A DNA stretch of 64,000 nucleotides. Origin: Triglochin maritima. Taxonomy: Eukaryota; Streptophyta; Magnoliopsida; Alismatales; Juncaginaceae. Both the position numbers and the translations under genes were made by a program. This document shows positions 23,986-35,354 of the stretch, one piece after another. How positions within the stretch are numbered: the first letter of the stretch is position 1; the number at the start of each line of letters is the position of its first letter. The stretch lies in assembly GCA_963682175.1 (NCBI GenBank), contig OY821791.1, positions 24,417,826 through 24,481,825 of the forward strand, read 5' to 3'. Under the pieces are notes generated by a model that searched no databases, was not told the origin of the DNA, and worked only from the letters and a program-made list of their open reading frames with translations.

Positions 23986-25265
23986 GGTCGAGCTGTCGTT
24001 AAGCTCTCAAAATACCACAACTTATATCCTAAACTAGCAAGGATAAGTAGGGGTCGAGTCCACAAGGAAGAAGTTTAGAAGTAAATCTTAATACGCGGAA
24101 ACTAAATCGAAAGAAGAACGTAATTGATGTTTTTGAGTTTTACCTATACTAACACAAAACAGAAACAAAACATATCTAGATGAAATTCTATATAAAACGA
24201 GTTCTAGGGTTCGAAATCCACAAGTAATTTGTGTTGATGATTTACTCACTACCAATGACCATGCAATTAACTTAGTAAATTAGGAAGATGTGTTTGGACT
24301 AGATAGTGAGGGCGCAAGCAACTTACACTATCCTCAATGTGTCATACGGGCACAAGCAACTTATACGAGACAAATAACCTAGACGGTTAATTCATGCATT
24401 CACATCTATTAAATTAATAACAAGCAATACACAAGTTATAAATCCCTACACTTAACAAATCTCACAGCAACGATTTTGACTTGTTAAATGAATTCATATA
24501 TTATGTCTAATTATATGCAGCGGGCAACCGTCAACATACAACCACAAAGTCAAGTTCATGATTCTTAACATGCAATAAATCAAACAGATGAAGAAGTTGC
24601 TAGAATAATTGCAATTAACATTGAGGTAGCAAATTACATCAACACATCATACATGCTTCATCTTCACCCTAGAAAATTACTTAGCTACTCATTGTACGAA
24701 ACAAATAACAACAAAATACTGAAATTTGATGCATATATGAGAAACTAAGATTTAAAAGAGTAGAAAGGTGCTTAGGAATTGGAAGAGGTGATGGAGAAGC
24801 ACGGACAACAGCTCCTTCCCGTTCCAACGATTCCAACACCAATTTCTCCCCTTCCGGACAGCCCAAAGAACACTCCAACTTGCTCCTTTTGATGATGGTT
24901 AGGTTGGGGAAGAATTTGGGAGACTAGGGTTAGCTTTTCTACTTTCTTTGATGGGTTTTCTCTTGGGGTTTTATAAAGTGACGAATTTTTTAGATTATTC
25001 TCCCTCTTTGTTTCAATATGGAAGGTTCAAATAATCTTGGAAGATTTTGTGGTGTCATGGAAATCTTAATTGATAATTTTTCCTTTCTTTTCCTTCAATC
25101 AAAATCTTTCTTGTCTTTTTGGTAATGATTTGAAATCATCTACAAAAAAGATAAAAGAATAATATTTAGGGTAGAAGATATTTAAAGTATTTCCTAATTC
25201 ATGATTATTTCCATAAATATGCTTATGATTATAGTAATAATTATGCACTAAATGTGATATTATCA
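23986..25265 (-). mobile_element. Athila-2 5' LTR
   Basis: 1,280 bp, TG at 23985-23986 to ...TATCA at 25265, minus orientation. It is about 97% identical by eye to the 3' LTR. No GGTCGACC or CCAATTGG dyad was seen in this LTR, unlike the other Athila groups in the window. Confidence 0.93.
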
Positions 25266-25425
25266 TGCTTCTAGTCCTTTTCCTGGTGAGTGGGGCCCCT
25301 ATTGGTCAGGGGTAACAAAAGGGGTGGGTCCCACAAGCTCCGGGGTTTATAGCTTGGCCAGCGTCCATAGGGCGGTGGTCAAGCGAGTTCGCCAATTACC
25401 CAAAAAAAATACTCCTAGAAATTTG

Positions 25426-25800
25426 TAACAGTAACGACTGTATCTAACTTCTGAAGACTTGAGTGATTTTCTCTGGGCCTTTTGGATCTTAATTCTTAAA
25501 AAATACAATGGCTACTTTCTCCTTTTGAGGGTTAAAGTCCCATCTAGACCCTTTACATTATGCAGGATTTCATGATTACTCAAGGGGTTTTTTGTAGTTT
25601 GTAGAAAAAATAACTCATTTTCCTCAATATAAGATGCCATTTTACAAGAACTTTCTTATTATTACAAAAAAGTACCCTTTTTGTTTAAGAGTGCAACGAT
25701 TGCAAAGGAACGTATCCTCCTCTTTAAATCATCAAATGGGCAAAATCATGCTTCAACGCCGATAATAGCACAAAAATAAGCGAAGCATAACTAACTTTAC
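25426..25800. other. Intron sequence, DUF155 gene
   Basis: AT-rich and without a recognisable exon. It directly follows the splice donor of the exon at 25801-25952 in gene sense. Confidence 0.65.
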
Positions 25801-25952
25801 CTGTCCAGCAGTCCAAGTTTTATGATAACATCTGCAAGACTTGAATTTGCTCTTCCAACAAGTTGGAAGAGCTTCTTCCTCTTCATCGTGAAAGTACCGG
25901 TCTTTTCCATGCCACGATTAATGTCATTAAACTCTTCTACCATGAGATCGAC
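25801..25952 (-). CDS. DUF155 gene exon, region before the C-terminus
   Basis: 152 bp, reading VDLMVEEFNDINRGMEKTG and on through FTMKRKKLFQLVGRANS to LGLLD plus two bases of the next codon. This segment is highly characteristic of the plant DUF155 family. The acceptor is ...ttacag before 25952 and the donor gtaaagt follows 25801. In relatives the next exon carries the conserved charged region and a hydrophobic C-terminal segment; it is not visible in this window. Confidence 0.88.
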
Positions 25953-26135
25953 CTGTAAGAATGTAAGGATACTATTTCTCGAAGAACCAAAAACCATACA
26001 AGGCTTTCTAATAGAATCTGTTTAGATTCTAAGGCTGCAATCTTTTATGTGTTTACGTTACAACTTCTAGTTGCTTCAAAACATATATATACACAGTACG
26101 ACTTGTAGCGAATATGCTAAGTGTGAGATAATTAC

Positions 26136-26284
26136 CTGGCGTATGAAATAGTCGAGAGCAATACTTTGACCAAGAACACTTCCAATAATCCGAATGCCAT
26201 TTGTATCCAAGTTTTTTAAAATAATGTGATCTGGACCTCCTTGCATCCATGTTGTCAGTACTGGTTTCTCAACGACAGAATAAT
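26136..26284 (-). CDS. DUF155 gene exon, central region
   Basis: 149 bp. It starts with two bases that complete an Asp codon from the exon at 46470-46629, then reads YSVVEKPVLTTWMQGGPDH, through LKNLDTNGIRIIGSVLGQS to IALDYFIRQ. The acceptor is ...tatag and the donor gtaatt. Phases match both neighbours exactly, which supports the join across the 20-kb intron. ALDYF followed by VDLMVEEF in the next exon reproduces the family's normal order. Confidence 0.9.
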
Positions 26285-26572
26285 CTATATCAGAAAATAA
26301 GGCAGCATAAATTTTTCAACTAATTTTCTAACATACTGTGATTAATTGAGCAACATATAAAGCTAAAACGAATTATACGTACTTTGTTAGAAAATAACAC
26401 CAATTAACGAAGCTCACAATAAGTTATAGTAAACCAAAGGCATTGTAACACTCAATTACAGCTAAAGGATAGGAGGAAATTATGTGAATGAAGACGATTG
26501 TCAATTTTGTTTAGCATGTTGGATTTTTGGAATTTGGGTTGGCAAAAATTCAGTTTTTGCGTTGGATATTCC

Positions 26573-26958
26573 TATTGGATTAATTAGGGATTAATAAGCA
26601 ATTTGCCCAAAGCACTGACACATGGCGCGTCCCTATTGGACAACTCATTTAGGGTTTAGGGTGGAGCCGTCTATATAAGGAGGGGAGCCTCCCTTTGAAT
26701 AGATTGATCTCATGTGCAAAACCCTAGCCTCCACCCTAACCTAGCCGCCACCTCCTATTCTCTCCCATTTCGTCCCTCCACCTCCACCAAGCTCATTCCG
26801 TGGACTCTTGGGTTGTGGACTCGCGCTCCTTCTCCAAGAGAGTAGGAGACCGACCGGTGAGAAGGATTCCGTAAGGTGACCTCCGATCTTCCTTCCGCTG
26901 CCACATGTTCTCTCCAAGAAAGGTACTCCTGAACCTGTAGAATAGTTATTTGCTTACA
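26573..26958 (+). mobile_element. Copia-2 5' LTR
   Basis: 386 bp, starting TATTGGATTAA and ending TTGCTTACA. It differs from the 3' LTR at five positions (1.3%). TATA box TATATAAG at 26672-26679. Confidence 0.96.
26672..26679 (+). promoter_or_regulatory. TATA box of Copia-2 LTR
   Basis: TATATAAG, 100 bp into the LTR; the same box is at 33998-34005 in the 3' LTR. Confidence 0.75.
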
Positions 26959-26959
26959 T

Positions 26960-26972
26960 TGGTACCAGAGCC
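26960..26972 (+). other. Copia-2 primer binding site (tRNA-iMet)
   Basis: TGGTACCAGAGCC, one base off the usual TGGTATCAGAGCC, two bases after the LTR. Confidence 0.9.
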
Positions 26973-28985
26973 ATCACGGTTACCTTCGAATCCTCACCAT
27001 GCTTGACGAATTTTTGTTTTATGATAATCTGATTTGAGATAAAAACAAAATATTCGGTGGTTATGTTTTTGGAGAAAGAAAGAAAATAGAAAATCAGCAT
27101 TGCTTATTTACATGATGCGCATGTTATATATGTTGATTGTTCATGATTTTTTTTCTTTCAAATTCGTTTTCATATTCTGGAAATGAAAACTCAGAGGTTT
27201 TTGATCTTTAAATGAAATAATATGATCATTCATTTAGAGATATAAGTGGTGCATGTTTGCTGATTTCTTTCTAACATGCAATTAGGGTTTAGACTAGTTT
27301 CTACATATTGCGCATGTTATGGTTCATTAGAGCATGCATCTAGGGTTAGATTTTGCTCCTCCATTCTTGCGCATATGTGCATGGTTTAAGATGGTTTTTT
27401 CCTGATTTTATTTTGAGCCAATATGATATGTTGCTCTCCTATCATTGCACATACATAGATGTGACCAGAATTCTGTTTTTTTTTCTGTGCTGTTACCTCT
27501 ATTCTTTGTGCATGTATTAGATAAAATCAGAAGTTATTTTCCATGTTGATTCTTCTAAATCATGCACATGTATACATGAAATAAGATGTCTATTTTTCCT
27601 GATTTTTACGAATTAGGGTTAGATATTATTTATTCTAATCTTTGAGCATGTATACATGAATATTGAGTTACCATATTGTATATTTCGTTTTTTTTGGAAT
27701 GAGAGTATCCATTTCATTTGAAATATTTCCTTTATGATTGAATGCACATATATGTTAATCTCATTAAGGATATTTCGGATTTCTTTTGGGATGATTGCAT
27801 GCATTTCATTTGAAATATTTCCTTTTCATCAAATGTGCATATATGTGATGCCATCCACCAAAGAATTTCGAATTTTCCTTTCCATTACAAGTAGCATAAT
27901 TATTGTTGATTGCATCCTTATATTGATTATGGAAAGATTGGCTAATTCTGAAATTTATGGAAAGATATTATGGCTGGAATTTTATTGCCTTAAAATATGT
28001 TTGGATGCTTTCCTTTGATGCAAAAAATCTGTGTTGTTCTCCACCATATAATTTCGAATTTTTTCTTTCCATTAGAAGTAGCATAATTATTATTGATTGC
28101 ATGATTATATTGATTATGGGAAGAAAAAAAATTCTGTTTTGAGAATGATTATTGTGGAGATTGGTTGTCATTACCTAACACGTTTTTTTGCCTATTTTCA
28201 TGCCCCATTCATGCATTGTTTCCTTATGCATTACTTCCTTATTGTTTGAATGAGGTGCACACTTTATGTTATTTTTCATACGTTGGATTGTGCTAACGTA
28301 TGGAAAGATTGTGGCTATGTGGAATAAATGATTCCTGATTTTATTTACTGCCTTATTGAGAGATGAGCGTAATTTCATTCATTTATTTCCATTTGCAATA
28401 GTTATCGCAATGGACTGTAATATTTATGGACTGTAATATTTATGGACTATAATAATTATGGACTGTGGACGGTTTATTGCCCTAAGGAGACGAGGGGCTC
28501 CTTTATTTTTATTATTGCGATATTATTGCTATAAGACTCATGCAGGTTCCCGTCGACGAGGCTAAATCCCTAATAGGGATCATTAGCTCGATATGGAAGT
28601 AATGTAGTAATCATATACGTGTGATGTTGATTGTCTTTTTTTGAAAACCGTTTTTTTGGGAACTCGCATGCCTAGTGGGAGTTGAAAGGTTGAAGTGTTT
28701 TGTGTAAACCACCTTGCAACCGGCGGCAAATATTTTGTATTTGCTGATTTACCATGATTTGAAACGTTTTTTTTTTGTCATTAAATTATGATGGAGCTCA
28801 ATATCTAGATTAGTAAAATGGCTTTATTAACTATTGCATGAGAATTTGATCGAATGCTTTATGTTTTCTTTTGATCTAAATGCTATAGCTATTAAGTCAG
28901 TTTATTCTTTATGATTATTGTAGCTCGTTATATTTTATGCTAGAACTCATGTATCACTATGTATTTTGATTGTCCTAGATTCTTT
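26973..28985 (+). other. Copia-2 untranslated leader with degenerate repeats
   Basis: About 2 kb, AT-rich and non-coding. CATGCACATGTATACATG-like motifs recur roughly every 80-100 bp from 27110 to 27850. A segment near 27858-27945 reappears, diverged, near 28040-28125 (TAGCATAATTATT...TTGATTATGG). A 16-bp unit is repeated at 28410-28466. Confidence 0.7.
28410..28466. repeat. 16-bp tandem repeat
   Basis: About 3.5 copies of ATGGACTGTAATATTT; the third is diverged. Confidence 0.92.
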
Positions 28986-30521
28986 ATGGCCGCTTCCAAA
29001 AGCATCGTCGCTGATCTGACTCGAGGAGATAAACTCAATGAAAGAAATTACGATCTGTGGCATCGTAAAATTGAGTATCCCTTAAAGGATCAGGACATGT
29101 TAGAAAACATAAACCAATCTATGTCTCCCCCCGAGGAGGGGAATACTGCGCAACATCGCAGAAACTTGGATGTTTATAATGCATGGAAAAAGAAAGACCA
29201 AATTGCTCGAATCACAATTCTAAGTTCAATGAGGGACGATCTGTTACTGCGGTTCGAAAAGTTTCGAACTGCAAAGGCCTTGTGGGAAGCTGTGAAGTTT
29301 CAGTACGGAGTGACCTCTGTCACAAGGGCCCGTCAGGTTGGGCTTATGTTTGATGGGTATAAAATGCGCCAAGGTCACACAATGAGGCAACATATTACCG
29401 CAATGTCAAACATGATTAGCGAGCTGAGTGCTGCCGGTCGTGCTAAGACCGATGAGGAGCAAGTGTCTGCTCTCATCAAATCATTGCCTTCGAAGAGTTG
29501 GGAGCATATGAAGGTCCATCTGACCCATGCTGATTACATCAGGACATTTGACCAGGCCGTAAAACACCTAGAGCTGGAGGAGGACCGCATGCTTGCGAAA
29601 GCCTCTCTAACTGAAGTGTTTGCTGCTGAAGCTAGCGCTCCTCGGAGGACTGCAGGTTTTAAGCGCAAAAGAGATAGAGCTCAGGGTTTTAAAGGCAAGA
29701 AGAGTGCAAATGCAAACAAAACAGAAAACAAAGCTGGAAAGAAACGAGCTCGAGGATCCAGAAGTGGGAAAGATAAGTCTAATGTGACTTGTTTTAACTG
29801 CCGAAAGACTGGACATTTTGCTCGTGAGTGCACTGAGCAAAAGGTAATTACTGTGTGTAATCCCTCGAATTGTAACGTGACTAGTTCTGTGATGCTCACT
29901 GATCATTCTCCTGTGTGGATTGTGGATTCAGGTGCCACGGACCACGTAACAAAGGATCGTTCTGCCTTCGTGGAATATAGCCGTGTTCCAAGTGGGAGGC
30001 GAATAAACAAGGCAAACAACACTAGCATTGAAGTTCTTGGAGTTGGCACATGCAAAGTGGCTTTGCGAAGTGGCCGGATCCTATTACTTCACGACGTGTT
30101 TTATGCACCAGCTATACGGCGAAATATTATTTCTGTTGTTATGTTGATGAGACATGGTTTTAAAGTTGTTTTTGAAAACAATGATATGGGTTTATACCTT
30201 TCTGACATTTATTATGGATATGCTTTTCTTTCTGACGGTTTTATTGTGTTGGACGCAATTTATGATTTCAATCATAACGCTAGTGCCTTTATGAGCCAAA
30301 GTTCCATGAATAATGATTCAGTTATGTGGCATGCTAGACTAGGTCACATTGGTGTTGACCGGATGAACATGTGGGCAAAGGAGGGGGTATTAGGAGAATG
30401 CTCCAAATTTGAATTGCCGACCTGTGAACCTTGTCTACCTGGAAAGGCAACTAGAAAACCGTTCGGAAAAGCCATTAGGGCTACTTCTCCTTTAGAACTG
30501 ATTCACTCAGATATTTTGTAG
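28986..30521 (+). pseudogene. gag-pol: Copia-2 gag, protease and integrase zinc region
   Basis: The start is the ATG at 28986 (MAASKSIVADLTRGDKLN); the frame is open a little upstream but the family-like sequence begins here. A UBN2-type gag core (YDLWHRKIEYPL, LSSMRDDL) spans the first 200 residues. A Lys/Arg-rich stretch follows, then zinc knuckle CFNCRKTGHFAREC near 29790, protease WIVDSGATDHVT near 29920 and the integrase zinc segment HARLGHIG...CEPC. The frame ends at 30519-30521 within what should be the first integrase Asp region (HSDI). A single extra T near 30515 explains the break. Confidence 0.92.
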
Positions 30522-30525
30522 ACCT

Positions 30526-31150
30526 TTGAATGTGCGTACTAGACATGGACAAAGTTACTTCATCACATTCATTGATGACTTCACGAGATGTGGTCATTTT
30601 TATCTTATTTCTCACAAGTCAGAAGCTCTAGAATGTTTTAAGAAATTCATGAGCTTAGTTGAGAATCAGTTGGATAATAAGATAAAAACTCTTAGAACAG
30701 ATAGAGGTGGTGAGTATCTCTCCATAATGTTCAAGGAGTTATGTGATGAAAAGGGGATATCTAGAAAACTCACTATGCCGTATACTCCTCAGCAAAATGG
30801 TGTTGCCGAGAGAAGGAATAGAACGTTGCTAGACATGGTTAGATCCATGATGGCGCATGCGAGCTTACCAATTTCATTTTGGGGAGATGCTCTAATGACT
30901 GCTGCCTATATCCTCAATAGAGTTCCAACAAAATTGGTTCCCTCAACTCCATATGAGTTATGGACAGGACGAAAGCCTGATTTTAGTCTATTGCGTCCTT
31001 GGGGATGCGCGGCAAACATTCATTCTACTAGTCACCGATATGGAAAACTAGGACCTAGAGGGAAAAAGTGTATCTTTGTAAAATACAGTGACTTCTCCAA
31101 AGGTTATGTTTTTATCGGGGAGACGAGAATGAAAGGACGGAACTGGAGTC
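30526..31150 (+). pseudogene. pol: Copia-2 integrase core
   Basis: Continues pol in the next frame: [23 protein letters not shown] (second Asp), [15 protein letters not shown] (Glu) and [21 protein letters not shown]. It shifts frame again near 31140, just before [13 protein letters not shown]. Confidence 0.9.
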
Positions 31151-32642
31151 TAGGGATGCCACATTCTTGGAAAATGATTTTCCAACCCTTGTTGGAGCTA
31201 TCAAAGAGTCAGTGGACTTCTTTGAACAACAAGATGAGGACATTGCCACTCCACAGGATCATGATCTGGAAGTTGAACATGAGGTTCCACCAGTCGATCC
31301 TAGTGGGAGCAGCAATGCTGAGGATCCGATACCTCTCACAGAGGATGAGCCATCAGATATCCATCTGCGTCGAAGCAAACGCGGGCTCATTCCTCGTAGG
31401 CGGTTTCGCTTAGAGGAAGAGGCCCTCATGATAGCTCAAGAAGAAATTGATTATGAATCATCCGGGATGACAGTAATCGATGAGCAAGAAGCGGAGACCT
31501 TGAAAGAGGCTTTGGAAGGTCCAAATGCTAAAGAGTGGTTAGAAGCTATAAAGGAAGAGTTGGAGTCGATGAAAGTTAATCGAGTCTGGGACTTGGTCGA
31601 CTTACCGCCGAACCGAAAGGCCATTGGGGCCAAGTGGATCCTCAAGATTAAGAGGAAGGCGGATGGATCTATTGATAGATTCAAGGCTAGACTGGTAGCT
31701 AAAGGCTACACTCAAAGAGAAGGCGTGGATTTTGAGGAAACCTTTTCACCCTTGGTTAGGTTTGCCTCCATCCGTCTTCTACTAGCTATTGTAGCTCAGA
31801 TGGACTTAGAGCTTTACCAAATGGATGTAAAGACTGCTTTTCTCAATGGAGAACTTGAGGAGGAGATCTATATGGATCAACTTCAAGGTTTTGAAGTCAA
31901 AGGACAAGAGCGCAAAGTGTGCAAGCTCAACAAGTCCTTGTATGGCTTAAAACAAGCGTCTAGACAGTGGAACATTCGCTTCCATCAAGCTATATCAGAG
32001 AATGCGTTCTCTATGCTTGAGGAAGATCACTATGTGTACGTTAACAGATCCAATGGTAAATTTGTCATTCTGACCTTGTATGTTGATGACATACTCATGG
32101 TTGGCAATAGGAAAGAGTTGCTGAAATCCACTAAAGAGTGGTTGTCCTCCACATTTGATATGAAGGACATGGGTGAAGCTAGCTACGTCCTTGGTGTCAA
32201 GATAGTTAGAGATACGTCCAAGAGACTTCTGGGATTGTCTCAAGAGACTTACATTAACAACGTCTTGAAGAAATACCACATGGACAAATGCAAACCAATC
32301 GACACTCCTGTTGAGAAGAGTTTACACTTAAGCCTTGATAAGCATCCTGAGACTCCTGAAGAGAAGGCCAAAATGGACAAGGTTCCATACTCCAATGTTG
32401 TGGGAAGCCTCATGTACTCTATGATGTGTACTAGGCCAGACATTTGTTATGTTGTGGGCATGGTGAGTCGATACCAATCCAACCGAAGCTTGGAGCACTT
32501 TGTGAAGGACATTATAGAGAGAAAGGAAGTTGTGTTAAGACATGTGTCTACTAGTCTTATGGTAGCTGACCCTCTTACCAAAGCTATAGCTAAGGACTCG
32601 TTTGTGTCTCATGTGAAGTCCTTCGGCTTATGCAGACTTTGA
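31151..32642 (+). pseudogene. pol: Copia-2 reverse transcriptase and RNase H remnant
   Basis: RT is intact in sequence: AKWILKIKRKADGSIDRFKA, YQMDVKTAFLNGELEEEIYM (first Asp), SLYGLKQASRQW and YVDDILMVG (catalytic DD). After YVVGMVSRYQSNRSLEHF the frame jumps straight to VKDIIERKEVVLRH and ADPLTKAI, the last part of RNase H. Roughly 100 residues, including the RNase H catalytic Asp/Glu region, are missing without loss of frame. The stop is at 32640-32642. Confidence 0.92.
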
Positions 32643-33898
32643 TGTATTGGCATGTCTGACTTCCTTTCATGAGTGATTGTGTTTTTCCTTTCGACTATAT
32701 CTGTTTGGTTGATGTAGTTGTTCTAGCATAAAATATTATTCTGTCAATAGGTTGAAGAATGCTTACTCACACGAGCATTCGCCTCTGGCGCTTTTGGTAG
32801 CGAGCAGAGATGAGACTGATCATGAGGAGATCTTGTATGATAGATCCAGAATAGTTCATGATAGGACAGTCGCCTTGATTAGGAATCAAGATGAGATCCT
32901 CTATGTTGGTGAGGATTGACATGAATGTTCCCACGATTCATGTGACCTATAGAAGCCAAGTGAGAGCATCGCATGTGGCACCAGGTGACACCTGTATGGT
33001 GTTACGGCGACAATGATGAAGCTCGGGTCAGGCGCAGAGGGGGTGCGACTGGACTGTGACTTGTATGGTGTTGAGAGACAGACATACTGTTGTGTGCAGT
33101 ATGATCCACCATAGCATGTTTGTTATACAACATGTGCTGAGCGACCATTTGGAAGTGAAAGGATGGATCCCTGCTCCTTCACTGTGTGAGTCTAAGACTT
33201 GATTGTCATTTAGTTGCCCTCAGTGACCTTCGACGACACCATGAAGCAAAGAGTTGATGTGGCTACTTTGGGATGTTAACTATGACCATGAGAGATTCGG
33301 TCTAAAGAGGCATCTTCGGGAAAGGAGTCAACTCTGAGTGTAATGGTGGTCTGGGGCGAAGGGAAAGGTTTGACTCGACTGCACTAAAAGTATTTGCTGG
33401 GTCCAACTGTATTGGATACAGTAGCAAGTACCTTGAGGACAAGAAGGTATTCTCTCCGAGGGATCAAGATACCGTTCGTGTCAAGTGAGTTTCTGAGTAA
33501 ACATGGGGAACTGTGATGTGCATTTGACTGCTTATTTATTGGTTTTTGAGCATGTTGTCATTCTGGCCTTCTAGTAAGGTTTCTAGTTTGAGACTCCAAA
33601 TTGCAGGTACATCACCGGTCGCATGACCCATTTGTCCGTATGATCGGAAGAGTGCATGTGTCAGGGACAAAGATGATCTTGTATCGGGGATACATGATCG
33701 GAGACTTGCGTATTGTGGATGCGTTCTTGGAGACAGGAATAGTTGTATATATCAGGGATGTATACGTGTGTGTCGGGGACACATAGAGAGCTGACATATT
33801 GCCATTGTGTGATTGTATGTATCAGGGATATATGCATATGTGTCGGGGACCCAAAAGCAGATGACATGTTGTTATCGTGCTGTTGTGCAAGTGGGAGA
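32643..33898 (+). other. Copia-2 3' untranslated region
   Basis: No coding frame recognised. It has a tandem duplication of about 75 bp near 33735-33885 (each unit with TATCAGGGAT and TGTGTCGGGGAC) and ends in the purine-rich tract GTGGGAGA at 33891-33898. Confidence 0.75.
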
Positions 33899-34284
33899 TA
33901 TTGGATTAATCAGGGATTAATAAGCAATTTGCCCAAAGCACTGACACATGGCGCGTCCCTATTGGACAACTCATTTAGGGTTTAGGGTGGAGCCGTCTAT
34001 ATAAGGAGGGGAGCCTCCCTTTGAATAGATTGATCTCATGTGCAAAATCCTAGCCTCCACCCTAACCTAGCCGCCACCTCCTATTCTCTCCCATTTCGTC
34101 CCTCCACCTCCACCAAGCTCATTCCGTGGACTCTTGGGTTGTGGACTCGCGCTCCTTCTCCAAGAGAGTAGGAGACCGACCGGTGAGAAGGATTCCGTAA
34201 GGTGACCTCCGATCTTCCTTCTGCTGCCACACGTTCTCTCCAAGAAAGGTACTCCTGAACCTGTAGAATCGTTATTTGCTTACA
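33899..34284 (+). mobile_element. Copia-2 3' LTR
   Basis: 386 bp, TATTGG...TTACA, preceded by the polypurine tract and followed by the target duplication ATTCC. At 1.3% divergence from the 5' LTR and an assumed 1.3e-8 substitutions per site per year, insertion would be about 0.5 million years ago; the rate is assumed. Confidence 0.96.
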
Positions 34285-34369
34285 ATTCCAAGGTCCACGT
34301 TAGTATTGCAAAATGACTACAGTATTGTAGCGGATTTTGCAATAGTAATTCTAACATGGGCCTTGGAAT
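34285..34369. repeat. Fold-back hairpin, MITE or miRNA-like
   Basis: An 85-nt near-perfect inverted repeat. ATTCCAAGG...TATTGCAAAA on the left pairs with TTTTGCAATA...CCTTGGAAT on the right, and the tip is ACTACA-GTAT-TGTAG. Arms of about 40 nt have two or three mismatches and one bulge of about 6 nt. Copia-2 inserted at its left tip, so the first five bases are also that element's target duplication. Confidence 0.85.
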
Positions 34370-35354
34370 AATGTAGAATGAATAATCTAGTTTTGATTGT
34401 TTGGATATCTAAACCCACAGATAATAGTTTCTTTGACAATTTGTATGCCACTACCCAACCGCAAAATAGGCCAACGCCCTACTTAAGTTCAAATTTTAAC
34501 GAAAATCGTGATGCTGCTAAAAATGCTTGTAGCAATGAGGCCACATTTTATAAAAGAACCGTCAAATGACAGTAGTTAAGAGATGATGTCATATTTGTCA
34601 ATGACTGCACAAGATTGGCACAATTTAATGCTTGTTAAGCATTAATAATGATGGGGATTCATTTCAGTCATTTCCCACTATCATGCGGTAAACATTTAGG
34701 GTTACAAAATGTTCTAAAATATCAGGAAAATATTTGTAAGTGGGGTTGTTAGAAAGATGATGTTGGCTAAGCAACTCATGTGAATCAAAACATCTGAATC
34801 GGGTTATGCGGATTTATTATATGTTATAGGAACGTTCATTTCCTAAGATGAACTTTTTTTTGAATTAAATTGAACATATCTAACATATCTAAATGTCTTC
34901 TTGAACTATCTGCATTTCTTATTTATCATGAATAGCAGACGGTTGTTGTGTTTTCAAATCATGGGTCGAACAAAAATAACTTGTTTGTTACAGCAGGGGT
35001 AAGCCACCCCTCCTCCTAGACTTAGTCAGAGTGTCAGATCCAAAGTCTTCCATTAACTTGTGTTTCTACATATCTTAGTTTTTCTTAACGGTTCTACATC
35101 TCTAAGTTAATTCTGGAATATACTTCACATCTTCCATGTTGATCTAGTCTTTCAATAATCAATTTTCAACCACTTTTAAACTAAGCGAGTGTTCCTACTA
35201 AAAATAAACCCATGTATATGTAGTGGTAGCTATCTTCCCAAATAGACGAAGATGCCTCCAAAAACCAACATCTCACTGCATGTTTCTTGACTTAAAATCA
35301 CTATAGAGTAAGCCCACAGAGCCACAAACGGAACTATATAATCATTCAAATACT
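34370..35354. other. Intron sequence without recognised features
   Basis: AT-rich intron of the DUF155 gene. A 63-codon open frame (34378-34569) has no recognisable similarity and is not called. Confidence 0.6.

Larger units (their letters stand above)
16371..25409 (+). mobile_element. tRNA-derived SINE, split by Athila-2
   Basis: The head (16371-16444) has RNA polymerase III boxes A (TAGCTCAGCTGG, 16381-16392) and B (TGTTCGAGTCC, 16424-16434). The tail resumes at 25266 and ends in CAAAAAAAA at about 25409. The bases flanking the two halves, 16356-16370 and 25411-25425, are a 15-bp target duplication (actcgtagaaacttg / actcctagaaatttg, 13 of 15 matching). Combined length is about 215 bp. The Athila-2 insertion (16446-25265) separates the two halves. 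Confidence 0.85.
26573..34284 (+). mobile_element. Copia-2, complete LTR retrotransposon with defects
   Basis: Both LTRs are 386 bp, with a perfect 5-bp target duplication ATTCC (26568-26572 and 34285-34289), a tRNA-iMet primer site, a 2-kb leader, gag-pol and a purine-rich tract before the 3' LTR. The LTR ends are TA...CA rather than TG...CA. Two frameshifts and an internal deletion in RNase H make it non-autonomous. It lies in antisense orientation within an intron of the DUF155 gene. Confidence 0.95.

Noticed and set aside
34378..34569. 63-codon open frame in the intron
   Set aside because: No similarity recognised, no splice logic linking it to the host gene, and chance length for AT-rich DNA.
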